Below are positions 55,363 through 63,646 of a stretch of DNA of 64,000 nucleotides, piece after piece; the stretch's first letter is position 1, and the number at the start of each line of letters is the position of its first letter. Made by a program: the position numbers and the translations under genes. Under the pieces are notes generated by a model. It saw nothing but the letters and a program-made list of their open reading frames with translations, had not been told where the DNA came from and searched no databases. The DNA comes from Alkaliphilus peptidifermentans DSM 18978 (lineage in GTDB: Bacteria; Bacillota; Clostridia; Peptostreptococcales; Natronincolaceae). The stretch is from contig NZ_FMUS01000021.1 in assembly GCF_900101495.1 (NCBI RefSeq), positions 1 through 64,000 on the forward strand, in the 5' to 3' direction.

Positions 55363-56211
55363 TTACTCAAACTCTTTAAATAGTTTTTCAAATTCATCCA
55401 TGCTCTCTAAGACATGATAAACATGGTCATCAGTTGGAAATTGTCCATTTTTTACTTCATTTATATATTCCTTAAAAGCATTAACTTCTATCTCAGCAAC
55501 ATTTGCGTATTTTTTTACAAATTTAGGTGTAAATGCTTGGAACTTTCCTAGCATATCACCACTTATAAGTAACTGTCCGTCACATGCTCCAGCACCAATT
55601 GAATAAACTGGTATATCTAATTTTTTTGCTATAAATGCTGTTACCTCTGGTGGAACTGCTTCTACCAACAATGAAAAGGCTCCTGCCTCTTGTACTTCTA
55701 AAGCATCTTTAATAAGAGCTCTAGCACTATTTACATGTCTCCCTTGTGCCTTAAATCCACCCAATTGTCCTGAGCTTTGAGGTGTTAGTCCAATATGCCC
55801 CATTACTGGAATTCCAGCATCTGTTATGGCTCTAATCCTACTCTTTACCCTTTCGCCACCCTCCAGCTTAATGCAGTCAACATCAGCTTCTTTAAGAAAT
55901 CTCACTGCATTTTCTACTGCTTGTTGATCATTCACTTGGTACGAACCGAACGGCATATCTCCAATTATCCAAGTATTTGGAGCTCCTCTTCGAACGGCTT
56001 GGCAGTGGGAAATACAATCCTCCATTGTCACTGGGATTGTTCCTTTATAGCCTAACACCACCATTCCCAAGGAATCACCCACCAATATCATATCCATACC
56101 TGCTTGTTCAGCAAAGGAAGCTGTAGGAAAATCATAGGCAGTTATCCAAGCTACCTGTTCCCCTTCCTTTTTCATTCTCATTAAATCAAGAATGCTTTTT
56201 TTCTTTGCCAT
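55363..56211 (-). CDS. panB: 3-methyl-2-oxobutanoate hydroxymethyltransferase-like protein
   Basis: 282 residues, usual PanB length. It has the metal- and substrate-binding motifs VGDSLGMVVLGYKGT, RRGAPNTWIIGDMPFGSY and KLEGGERV, and the catalytic glutamate in LLVEAVPPEV. Authentic PanB adds a hydroxymethyl group from methylene-THF to ketoisovalerate for pantothenate. No panC, panD or panE lies here, and its place at the head of a catabolic-looking cluster behind putative IclR operators opens the chance of a different 2-keto acid as substrate. Start behind AAAGGGG. Confidence 0.85.
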   Translation of the reverse strand: MAKKKSILDLMRMKKEGEQVAWITAYDFPTASFAEQAGMDMILVGDSLGMVVLGYKGTIPVTMEDCISHCQAVRRGAPNTWIIGDMPFGSYQVNDQQAVENAVRFLKEADVDCIKLEGGERVKSRIRAITDAGIPVMGHIGLTPQSSGQLGGFKAQGRHVNSARALIKDALEVQEAGAFSLLVEAVPPEVTAFIAKKLDIPVYSIGAGACDGQLLISGDMLGKFQAFTPKFVKKYANVAEIEVNAFKEYINEVKNGQFPTDDHVYHVLESMDEFEKLFKEFE

Positions 56212-56706
56212 TAATATGCACCCCTTTAACTTTGTTATTGATAAAATATATTGAAAAAATTATTGCATGCACTGAATTGTTATTTGTTGAACTATATTAA
56301 ATTTTCTGATATTTTAATTTAAAAATAAGATTCCAATAGTGATAAATAACCTTCACGTTTTTCTAATTATTAGAACGCCGTTTATTTTGTTCTTTTGTTG
56401 TTTTAATTCTACATCTCTTTTTGATTTCCTTCTATTTTTTTTATTTTTTTTATAGAATTCCATTCTATTATAGGTCTTGTATTATGTTTGCGTAGCTAAA
56501 TCACTACTTTTTTCTATATATTTTATTAATTTATTCTATATTTTAGAACGTCATTCTTGTATTTATCTATTTCTAGATTCATTTTCGTATTCCTCCTTTC
56601 TACTTTATTTTTTTTATATTTATTTAGTTACACATATATTTTTTCTTTAATTATGTGACAATTCTACATTTTAGAGACACGTTCTATTATGTTGTCGAAA
56701 TACATA
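56212..56706. promoter_or_regulatory. 495-bp leader region before panB with repeated candidate IclR operators
   Basis: No gene found. Very AT-rich and T-rich on the plus strand. It holds TTCTAATTATTAGAA + CG at 56361-56377 (perfect palindrome) and TTCTATATTTTAGAA + CG at 56534-56550, matching the site before iclR. A degenerate copy is at 56662-56676 and inverted half-sites are at about 56451-56472. The panB-to-ridA transcripts probably start here. Confidence 0.55.
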
Positions 56707-56707
56707 C

Positions 56708-56744
56708 AAAAAAAACTCAGAGCTATAAGATTATAGCCCTGAGT
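56708..56744 (-). terminator. terminator of folD
   Basis: ACTCAG-G-GCTATAA pairs with the complementary segment with one bulge pair, and eight T follow in the minus direction. Ends the folD transcript before the panB leader. Confidence 0.85.
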
Positions 56745-56768
56745 AAATAAGGTCAAACTGTTAATGAA

Positions 56769-57626
56769 TTATTGAACTCCTTTAATTATATATGCTGCCT
56801 TTACAAGATTCTCAAGTAGTAAAGTGGTTGTAACTGTACCAACTCCATTAGGCACTGGTGTAATTCCTGCTACAATGTCTACTACCTTATTATAGTCTAC
56901 ATCTCCACATATACTTCCTTCTTCGTCAGCATTAATTCCCACATCTATAACTATGGCTTCCTGACTAAAATACTTTTCATCAAAAAACTTGGGTTTTCCA
57001 ATTGCAGTAACAATAATATCTGCATTTGTTGTAATACCTTGAATATCTTTTGACTTTGAATGACAAATAGTAGGTGTCGCCCCGTCTTGAATCAACATCA
57101 TGGCTAAAGGCTTACCAACTACTACACTACTATTAATTACAATAACATTGGAACCAGCTAATGGTATTTCATAGTATTTTAATATTTCTATAACTGCCTT
57201 TGATGTACATGGTACCAAACCATCTAATTCTCCCTCAAATACCTTACCCAAATTAATGGGATGCATACAATCTATGTCCTTTTCAGGACTAACTAAATAC
57301 TTCACTATTTCTTGAGGCAATTGTATTGGTAAAGGTCTAAAAATTAGAATACCATGAATATCATCATTATCATTTAATGCCCCTATTTCTCGTTTAAATT
57401 CTTCTAGAGAAATATTTAGATCTAGGTGACACAAATGCGTTTCAATCTTCATTTGATGACAATTCTTAATTATATTCTTCTCGTAGGCTATATCATCTTC
57501 ACGTTTTCCTACCCTTACTATAGCTAGCTTAGGATAAATATCTTGCTTATTCAAAGCTTCAATTTTTTCTTGTATATTTTGCTGAATACTTTTCTTTACT
57601 TCTTTTCCAGTTAGTATTTTAGTCAT
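56769..57626 (-). CDS. folD: bifunctional methylene-THF dehydrogenase/cyclohydrolase
   Basis: About 285 residues from the ATG of MTKILTGKEV, nine bases behind AGGAGG. Signatures: the catalytic region YEKNIIKNC with the lysine, HGILIFRPLPIQLP, PEKDIDCMHPINLGK and PCTSKAVIEIL, the nucleotide loop VVVGKPLAMML, and PVPNGVGTVTTTLL near the C-terminus. Interconverts methylene-, methenyl- and formyl-THF. It stands next to the remains of fhs, its usual partner in one-carbon metabolism. Confidence 0.95.
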   Translation of the reverse strand: MTKILTGKEVKKSIQQNIQEKIEALNKQDIYPKLAIVRVGKREDDIAYEKNIIKNCHQMKIETHLCHLDLNISLEEFKREIGALNDNDDIHGILIFRPLPIQLPQEIVKYLVSPEKDIDCMHPINLGKVFEGELDGLVPCTSKAVIEILKYYEIPLAGSNVIVINSSVVVGKPLAMMLIQDGATPTICHSKSKDIQGITTNADIIVTAIGKPKFFDEKYFSQEAIVIDVGINADEEGSICGDVDYNKVVDIVAGITPVPNGVGTVTTTLLLENLVKAAYIIKGVQ

Positions 57627-57825
57627 TTTAAATCCTCCTATCGATTTTTGCATACCATATCATTATTAATATATTTTTTAAAAGCATTATACCTTCTTAA
57701 TTTACTCTACAGTATTTGAAAACCCAGCAACTAAATGTATATAGTACAAGCACCGAGTCTTCTATGGCAGAAACAATAGTATGCATTAGATAAGTAAGTA
57801 GCTTGCATGAGTCTTTTTCTTTTAT

Positions 57826-58635
57826 CTAGAACAAACCAATTATCTCTCCATCTTCTAGTATATCCATATTATTGGCTGCAGGTATCCTAGGTAATCCTGG
57901 CATAGTCATTATGTCTCCAGTTAAAGCTACAATAAACCCAGCTCCAGCGGAGATTTTTATTTCTTTAACATTAATTCTAAATCCAGTTGGTCTTCCAATC
58001 AAGCTAGGATCATCCGATAATGAATATTGTGTTTTTGCCATACAAATAGGCATTTTATCTAGTTTTAGTTTTTCGCATTTTTCTATTTGGTTTAAGCAGT
58101 TTTGCTAAAGTCAACTCCATCAGCACCATATATCTCAGTAGCTATTTTTATAATTTTTCCTTTAATGCTCTCATTTTCGTCATATAGGGTTTTGAACTTA
58201 TTACTTTTACCCTCAGCCACTTCTACAACTTTATAGGCCATTTCAGTTCCGCCAGTTCCACCATTTGCCCATACATCCGACAAAACAACCTCAGCACCCT
58301 TTGATTTCAGTGTTTACGGAGATAGTTAAGTTCAGCTTCAGTATCTGTTGGAAATTTATTAATTGCAACAACCACTGGCACTCCAAATTTATGTACATTC
58401 TCTATATGCTTTTTGTTGTGGTCTTACCCTCTCCTGCAGGAGTTGGATTTATTGCAGTAACAAGGATTAGTTTTCCATCCGGTTTATCTTCCAGACGTTT
58501 AAAAACCTCTAAGGATACCTTTGCTTTGTAATTACCATACAACTCCAACTCATTTTCGTCAATTCCTAAATTCGCAGCAACCTGCGTTATAGGAATCATT
58601 TTTGCTTCTTGTCCAATTTGAACATCTGTTTTCAC
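57826..58635 (-). pseudogene. fhs: decayed formate-tetrahydrofolate ligase
   Basis: Three pieces of Fhs are recognisable in order on the minus strand. The N-terminus (from 58635, up to the P-loop PAGEGKTTT at about 58416) is followed directly by [20 protein letters not shown], so around 270-280 residues between them are gone. A frameshift lies after LNYLRKH (about 58315), and another, one base lost, after [11 protein letters not shown] (about 58092). The end ([15 protein letters not shown]…GEIIGLF, to 57826) is well kept. About 240 of the usual 555 residues remain. Good preservation of the remnants suggests recent loss or, less likely, assembly errors. Confidence 0.9.
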
Positions 58636-58956
58636 AATAACACCTCCGATAATTCTTTTTCACAGAACATTGTATCACAATTCAGAAAATTCTACCATAT
58701 TTTTTTATCATTTCCTTCCACATGTATCTTGCAACTTAAACATCTCATGAAAATACAATGAAAAATGCCATTGGTTTGTGGTTCTGGATATTAGAATTTC
58801 ATTAAGCCTAAGTAATTACATATCTCTAGTTAATCTAATATACTTTTCCCTTAGATATAACAGTTCATTTAGAGAACCTATTATTTTTAATTGAATATAC
58901 TATAGTATACTATGATACCATGGTATATTAAAACATTAAAAAGGAGGAGAAAATAT
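58636..58956. other. 321-bp region upstream of the LysM protein gene
   Basis: No gene seen. It is AT-rich. Near its end are two neighbouring palindromes, TATACTATAGTATA (58896-58909) and ATACCATGGTAT (58915-58926), about 30-50 bp before the LysM start; these may be operator or promoter elements. An AAAGGAGGAG ribosome binding site closes the region. Confidence 0.5.
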
Positions 58957-59739
58957 ATGTACTATCACTACAATCAAATGCCCTGCCCCACTGGAACTAC
59001 ACCATATATTATTCAGGCAGGTGATACTTTTTATAGCTTGGCAATTCGCTATAACACCACTGTTCAAGCTATAATTGCAGCAAACCCAACTGTTAATCCA
59101 TACATGCTTATGATTGGCCAGAGGGTTTGTATTCCTACTGTTGTGCCACCACCAACAACATGCCCCACAGGAACAACCCCATATACCATAAGGGCTGGAG
59201 ATACATTCTATAGAATAGCTATATCTCGTGGAATTTCCCTTGACGCTCTGTTGGCAGCTAACCCTGGAGTTGATCCCGATAGGTTGTTTATTGGCCAGAT
59301 AATCTGCGTACCTGTTACTCCGCCGCCACCAGCTACTTGTCCAACTTTAAGATTAGGAAGCAGAGGTGCTGATGTTGAGAGGCTTCAACGTCTATTAAGA
59401 GATGCTAGCTTTGATCCCGGTGCAATTGATGGTATTTTTGGCTCAAGGACACAATCAGCAGTTATAGCCTTCCAAAGAAGTAAAGGTATAACTGCTGATG
59501 GAGTTGTAGGAGTGAGAACATGGACTGCACTGGGTGTAGATTGTGCTGTTCCACCACCACCGCCACCACCACCTACTTGTCCAACAGGAACTAGAGCCTA
59601 TACAATAGTAGCAGGCGATACCTTCTTTAACCTTGCACAAAGATTTAATACAACTGTTGATGCAATAAGAAGAGCTAATCCAACAGTTAATCCAGATAAC
59701 TTGCAGATTGGTCAAAGAATTTGTATTCCAACAGCTTAA
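58957..59739 (+). CDS. triple-LysM protein with a peptidoglycan-binding domain
   Basis: About 260 residues from MYYHYNQMPCPTG behind AAGGAGGAG; a longer start has no site. LysM domains at about 13-60, 73-120 and 208-258, each with CPTGTxxYTIxAGDTFY-type beginnings and a GQxICIP end; a PG_binding_1 domain at about 130-195 (LGSRGADVERLQRLL; DGIFGSRTQSAVIAFQ). Proline-rich linkers separate the units. No signal peptide and no catalytic domain; spore coat proteins with such layouts exist, so spore-surface or cortex binding is plausible but unproven. Confidence 0.85.
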   Translation: MYYHYNQMPCPTGTTPYIIQAGDTFYSLAIRYNTTVQAIIAANPTVNPYMLMIGQRVCIPTVVPPPTTCPTGTTPYTIRAGDTFYRIAISRGISLDALLAANPGVDPDRLFIGQIICVPVTPPPPATCPTLRLGSRGADVERLQRLLRDASFDPGAIDGIFGSRTQSAVIAFQRSKGITADGVVGVRTWTALGVDCAVPPPPPPPPTCPTGTRAYTIVAGDTFFNLAQRFNTTVDAIRRANPTVNPDNLQIGQRICIPTA

Positions 59740-59750
59740 AACTATAATAA

Positions 59751-59790
59751 CAAAACCAAAAGACTCATTTTCATGAGTCTTTTGGTTTTG
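59751..59790. terminator. bidirectional terminator
   Basis: A perfect 17-bp stem (CAAAACCAAAAGACTCA and complement) around a six-base loop, between convergent genes, with A/T-rich flanks on both sides. Confidence 0.92.
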
Positions 59791-59793
59791 TCA

Positions 59794-60999
59794 CTAATTA
59801 CAAAATTCCAAGGCTATTGAAGCGTATATCAAGGTGGCTGGCAATACCTCATGTATATTTAAGTACTCAATAGCTGAATGGGCAGTCTCTAAATCCCCTG
59901 GAGCAAAAATAACAGTTGGTATCCCTGCATAGCTGCTTAATAATCCACCATCCGTCCATGCAGTAAAAAATGTTATTTCAGATTCTTTTTTATAAATATC
60001 CATAGTTGCATTTCTTGCTATTTTTACAAGGGGGTGATTTGTGTCTGTTTCCAATGCCTCGTGTATATATCCTTTTCTCATAGCACTTACATCCATAACC
60101 TTAAAACTACAATTGAATAGAGGATCTTCCGACTTTAATTCTTCTATAATTTCCTGGTACTCATCCATGATATCATTATATTTTTTTCCTGGTACCCATC
60201 TTCTATCAATTTGTAAAGTACACTCTCCAGCTACTGTGCTGGGTTGTGTCCCTCCTTTAATTGCACCATAGTTCATGGATGAGCATCCTATAATGGGGTG
60301 GGTTTCAGCTTCTATTTTGGTGATTAACTTTTCTTCACATTTCTGTATAAATCTCGATGCCCTTACTATAGCATTAATGCCATCCTTCTGCTTGCCCCCA
60401 TGTACTGTTTTTCCTTTGAAGTAAAACTCCAACCATTCAAGTCCTCTATGGGCAACACATACATTTAGGCTTGTGGGTTCACCAACGATTGCTCCATCAA
60501 CCTTCATATTCCTTTCAATAAAATTAATAGTGCCTTCACTTTTTTCTTCTTCATCGATTACACCTGCAAATATTATATCTCCCTTAAGTTGAAGATTAGC
60601 TCGCTTAATTGCAATTATAGCTGATATCATGCAGGCTAATGGCCCCTTCATATCAACAACACCTCGACCTATCATTTTGCCATCTATAATTTTAATTTCA
60701 AAAGGATCTTCTTCCATGTCGTAGGGTGGTACAGTGTCTATATGTCCTGTTAAAAGTAAACTTTTACCACCGCCATTACCCTTAAGTTTAGCAACAATAT
60801 TACATCTACCATCTACAACATGGTGGAGTTCAGAATCAATTCCTTCTTTTAAAAATAAGCTATGTATGTATTCTGCCACTTTTGTTTCTTGATTCACAAT
60901 ACCCGGATAGCTTGGTATTTTCACCATATCTTTAATAATGCTTACTACCTCATCCTGTGAAATAACAGCTCTAATACTGTCCATTTCTATATTTTTCAT
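59794..60999 (-). CDS. M20-family ArgE/DapE-type deacylase
   Basis: 401 residues. Metal ligands: LLTGHIDTVPPYD, GRGVVDMKGPLACM and VIDEEEKSEGT, with TAWTDGGLL and the late FAPGDLETAHSAIEYL. ArgE/DapE and carboxypeptidase G2-type enzymes share this; the preference (acetylornithine, succinyl-diaminopimelate or other N-acyl amino acids) cannot be read. Start behind GGGGGGA. Single gene. Confidence 0.85.
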   Translation of the reverse strand: MKNIEMDSIRAVISQDEVVSIIKDMVKIPSYPGIVNQETKVAEYIHSLFLKEGIDSELHHVVDGRCNIVAKLKGNGGGKSLLLTGHIDTVPPYDMEEDPFEIKIIDGKMIGRGVVDMKGPLACMISAIIAIKRANLQLKGDIIFAGVIDEEEKSEGTINFIERNMKVDGAIVGEPTSLNVCVAHRGLEWLEFYFKGKTVHGGKQKDGINAIVRASRFIQKCEEKLITKIEAETHPIIGCSSMNYGAIKGGTQPSTVAGECTLQIDRRWVPGKKYNDIMDEYQEIIEELKSEDPLFNCSFKVMDVSAMRKGYIHEALETDTNHPLVKIARNATMDIYKKESEITFFTAWTDGGLLSSYAGIPTVIFAPGDLETAHSAIEYLNIHEVLPATLIYASIALEFCN

Positions 61000-61166
61000 A
61001 TATAAATCCCCCCTGTCTATTATTATATAACCAATCCCTTGGTTATAATTCTACATTACATGAGTTCATATATCCAACTATAGCAGTCATTAGAGTATAT
61101 TATATAGTAAAGAACCAAAGTAAAATACTATTGGTTCTTCGCTAATAATTTTTTAAAATATCATAA

Positions 61167-62081
61167 TTAATATATATCCTTATTTGTATACTCAAATTTA
61201 AAATATTCTTCCAGGGTTATATCTGAAGCTGATATTATCTCAGCTACTTCCTTCCCAACATATCTAAGATGCCATGGCTCATAGCTATATCCAGTTAAGT
61301 GTTCTTTTCCTTTTGGATATCTAATAATAAATCCAAATCTATGGGCATTTTCCTTCAACCAAATTCCTTCTTTAACATCTCCAAACTCCGGCTTTAGCCC
61401 TAAACCTACACTTCTACTACTAACATCCATTGCTAATCCTGTTTGATGCTCGCTTTGACCCGGAAAGGCGCTGGTCTTATTTGCTTCCCTTTCACCCTGA
61501 CGCTTAACATTAGCCTCAAATATCGATTTTTGAGTGCTATATGCACGATAACCTGACACAGCGAATAGTTCAATATTATTATTTGTAGCTTCCTTGAAAA
61601 GGTCCTCTAGCGCATCAGCCGCAATTTTCCTCATATACTTTTTAGGTAAGTCTTCACTAAAAGAAAAGCTTATATTAGGTATAACAAGGTCTGATGGAAC
61701 GTAATCTGAGGGTAGGGTTCTTTCCTTGTTTACTAATACCAAAATATCCTGTGGGTCTTCTATAGTAACTATATTTCTTTTTACTTCAGTATTATTATCT
61801 ACCACAGGTGGTGTAGCTGTATTAGAGTTGTTATTACCTTCATTAATTTCTGTTTCCTGTGTTTCTTCTATTACCACTATAATATCCTCTTCTTCAATAT
61901 CGCTATCCTCTTCTATAATATCGACTTCTTTTAAATCTTCATCAATACTATCTTCTACTTCATTTCCATGGGCTTCTTCATATCCTTCTGCCTGTACTGG
62001 TTGTTTTAGATACATTCTTACTGTTCCAACTATTACAAAAATCAATAATATTACTACTAAAAGTATTCTCCCCTTTTTCAT
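61167..62081 (-). CDS. VanY-like D-alanyl-D-alanine carboxypeptidase (M15)
   Basis: 304 residues. A signal-anchor helix (about 4-24), then a low-complexity acidic segment (about 35-100, very rich in Glu, Asp and Ile), and an M15B domain with SGYRAYSTQ, SEHQTGLAMDVSS, and EPWHLRYVG carrying the zinc and catalytic residues. It removes the terminal D-Ala of peptidoglycan stems. No vanR/S/H/A genes are near, so housekeeping wall maturation is likelier than resistance. Confidence 0.9.
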   Translation of the reverse strand: MKKGRILLVVILLIFVIVGTVRMYLKQPVQAEGYEEAHGNEVEDSIDEDLKEVDIIEEDSDIEEEDIIVVIEETQETEINEGNNNSNTATPPVVDNNTEVKRNIVTIEDPQDILVLVNKERTLPSDYVPSDLVIPNISFSFSEDLPKKYMRKIAADALEDLFKEATNNNIELFAVSGYRAYSTQKSIFEANVKRQGEREANKTSAFPGQSEHQTGLAMDVSSRSVGLGLKPEFGDVKEGIWLKENAHRFGFIIRYPKGKEHLTGYSYEPWHLRYVGKEVAEIISASDITLEEYFKFEYTNKDIY

Positions 62082-62181
62082 CAGTATATTCCCCTAACTG
62101 TTGTCTATTGTATAGATATTATTAACCAACTTATCACCATTAGTATATCATACAAGAGGTGATAAACTCAATTATAAGCTA

Positions 62182-62685
62182 TTATCTAACTTTATCAACA
62201 ATTTCCTTTGCCCATTGCCGTGCCTTTTCTACGGCATCCTTTTGCTTGTTAGATAATGGCTCAAAAAAGTCTATTTCTCCAACTACATTACTATCCTTCA
62301 AGGCCTTTCTAAGATTGGTAAAGGTTTTACCATTTTGACCACCATGACAGCTAAATAACCCTATACCCTTGTTTTTAAAATCTACAGTATCAAGAAGTGT
62401 CGCTATAGGTGGCACATAGGTCCAAGCCCATACTGGTGTTCCAATAATTATTACATCATAATTTGCTGGATCTAAATTTAAAGGCTCCAGTTCAGGCTTT
62501 TTACTCATTATCACTTGGCTACCACCCCAAAGATATTTAGAAAACCCCTTTGATTTCATTTCTTTTACAGGTTTAATTCCCAGAAGATCTGCGCCTATTG
62601 CCTCTGCCATTACTTCAGCCATAAGCTTTGTATTTCCCTCAAACGAATAATAAACTACTATTGCTTTTAATTGTTTTTCTTCCAT
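62182..62685 (-). CDS. flavodoxin family protein
   Basis: About 167 residues. FMN phosphate loop YYSFEGNTKLMA; VIIGTPVWAWTYVPP and LFSCHGGQNGKTF are the 60s- and 90s-type loops of a flavodoxin-like oxidoreductase. Two possible ATGs exist: the nearer one (MEEKQL) is 11 bases behind GAGAGGAG, the other only two bases, so I prefer the nearer. Redox partner unknown. Confidence 0.8.
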   Translation of the reverse strand: MEEKQLKAIVVYYSFEGNTKLMAEVMAEAIGADLLGIKPVKEMKSKGFSKYLWGGSQVIMSKKPELEPLNLDPANYDVIIIGTPVWAWTYVPPIATLLDTVDFKNKGIGLFSCHGGQNGKTFTNLRKALKDSNVVGEIDFFEPLSNKQKDAVEKARQWAKEIVDKVR

Positions 62686-62758
62686 AATTTGCATTACTCC
62701 TCTCTTTTGTTAATTCTATCTTATAAGCTACACTTAGCTTCTTAAACTCCCACTATAT

Positions 62759-63646
62759 TTAATGACTTTTTGATGATGTTAAACCAAAAATACTACCGCC
62801 AATGCCAAGAGTTATACTTAATGTCACTATCATAATTGCAAGACCCGAAACTAGCACCTCTCTAGGAGGTAAAGGAATAAATGGAAGTGGACCAGTCATT
62901 TGAGTATAAATTTGATTTATAGCCAGATTCGATAAAATTGATGCCACAATACCTCCACCAACAGTTAAGAACAACCCCTCCAGTAAAAATGGGAAGGCAA
63001 TAAAAACTTCAGGTGCTCCTAGTAGCCTTAAGGTCTTTATTTGCTCTCTATTGTTATAGATACCCAGTCTAATAATATGAGAAATTATAAATAACGTGGA
63101 TATGCCCACAGCAGCAACAACAAGGAATCCTAAAATTTGCAATAATCCTGCTATATTATGTAGTCGATCAAGTACATTTCTATTATCTCTTACGTGACTA
63201 ACTCCAGTTAAGAGATCAACTTCTTTAAGCACATTATTGACTTCTTCTAAATTAATTTTCGCCTCTATAAAGGGGCTAAAGGGATTATCATCAAAGAATT
63301 CTAATACAGTTGCTTCTTTTCCAAGTATCTCCACCATTCTTTCGTAAGCTTCACCTTCATTAACAATTCTTACCTCCCCAACACCCTCTATATTCTTTAT
63401 TTCTTCAACAAGCTGTTGAGTAGCCCTACTGTCTATATTGTCATCGAAATAAATGCTTATTTCAGCCTCCCCTTGAATAACATCAATGACTTGATTACTT
63501 ACCCACCAACCTGAAATTACCATAGCAAGAATAAAAAATATGAGACCTATACTAAAAACTGAAAATATATTAGACAGTAAATCCAATTTTACTATGGTTT
63601 TTGCTTCTTTTATAAAGTATCCTGTATTATATATTATGTTTTTCAT
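62759..63646 (-). CDS. ftsX: FtsX-like cell-division permease
   Basis: 295 residues: one membrane helix (about 25-50), an extracellular domain of about 120 residues (AEISIYFDDNIDSRATQQLVEEI), and three more helices with the FtsX domain (IRLGIYNNREQIKTLRLLGAPEVFIAFPFLLEGL). In FtsEX it links the ATPase to wall hydrolases; in Firmicutes it helps activate CwlO-type enzymes. It overlaps ftsE by four bases. Confidence 0.9.
   Translation of the reverse strand: MKNIIYNTGYFIKEAKTIVKLDLLSNIFSVFSIGLIFFILAMVISGWWVSNQVIDVIQGEAEISIYFDDNIDSRATQQLVEEIKNIEGVGEVRIVNEGEAYERMVEILGKEATVLEFFDDNPFSPFIEAKINLEEVNNVLKEVDLLTGVSHVRDNRNVLDRLHNIAGLLQILGFLVVAAVGISTLFIISHIIRLGIYNNREQIKTLRLLGAPEVFIAFPFLLEGLFLTVGGGIVASILSNLAINQIYTQMTGPLPFIPLPPREVLVSGLAIMIVTLSITLGIGGSIFGLTSSKSH

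Noticed and set aside
61167-62081. Vancomycin-resistance gene
   Set aside because: The M15B domain is VanY-like, but none of the other van genes accompany it; a housekeeping carboxypeptidase is more likely.
61726-62097. 123-codon plus-strand frame opposite the VanY-like gene
   Set aside because: Serine/threonine-rich shadow of the Glu/Asp/Ile-rich low-complexity segment in the real gene.
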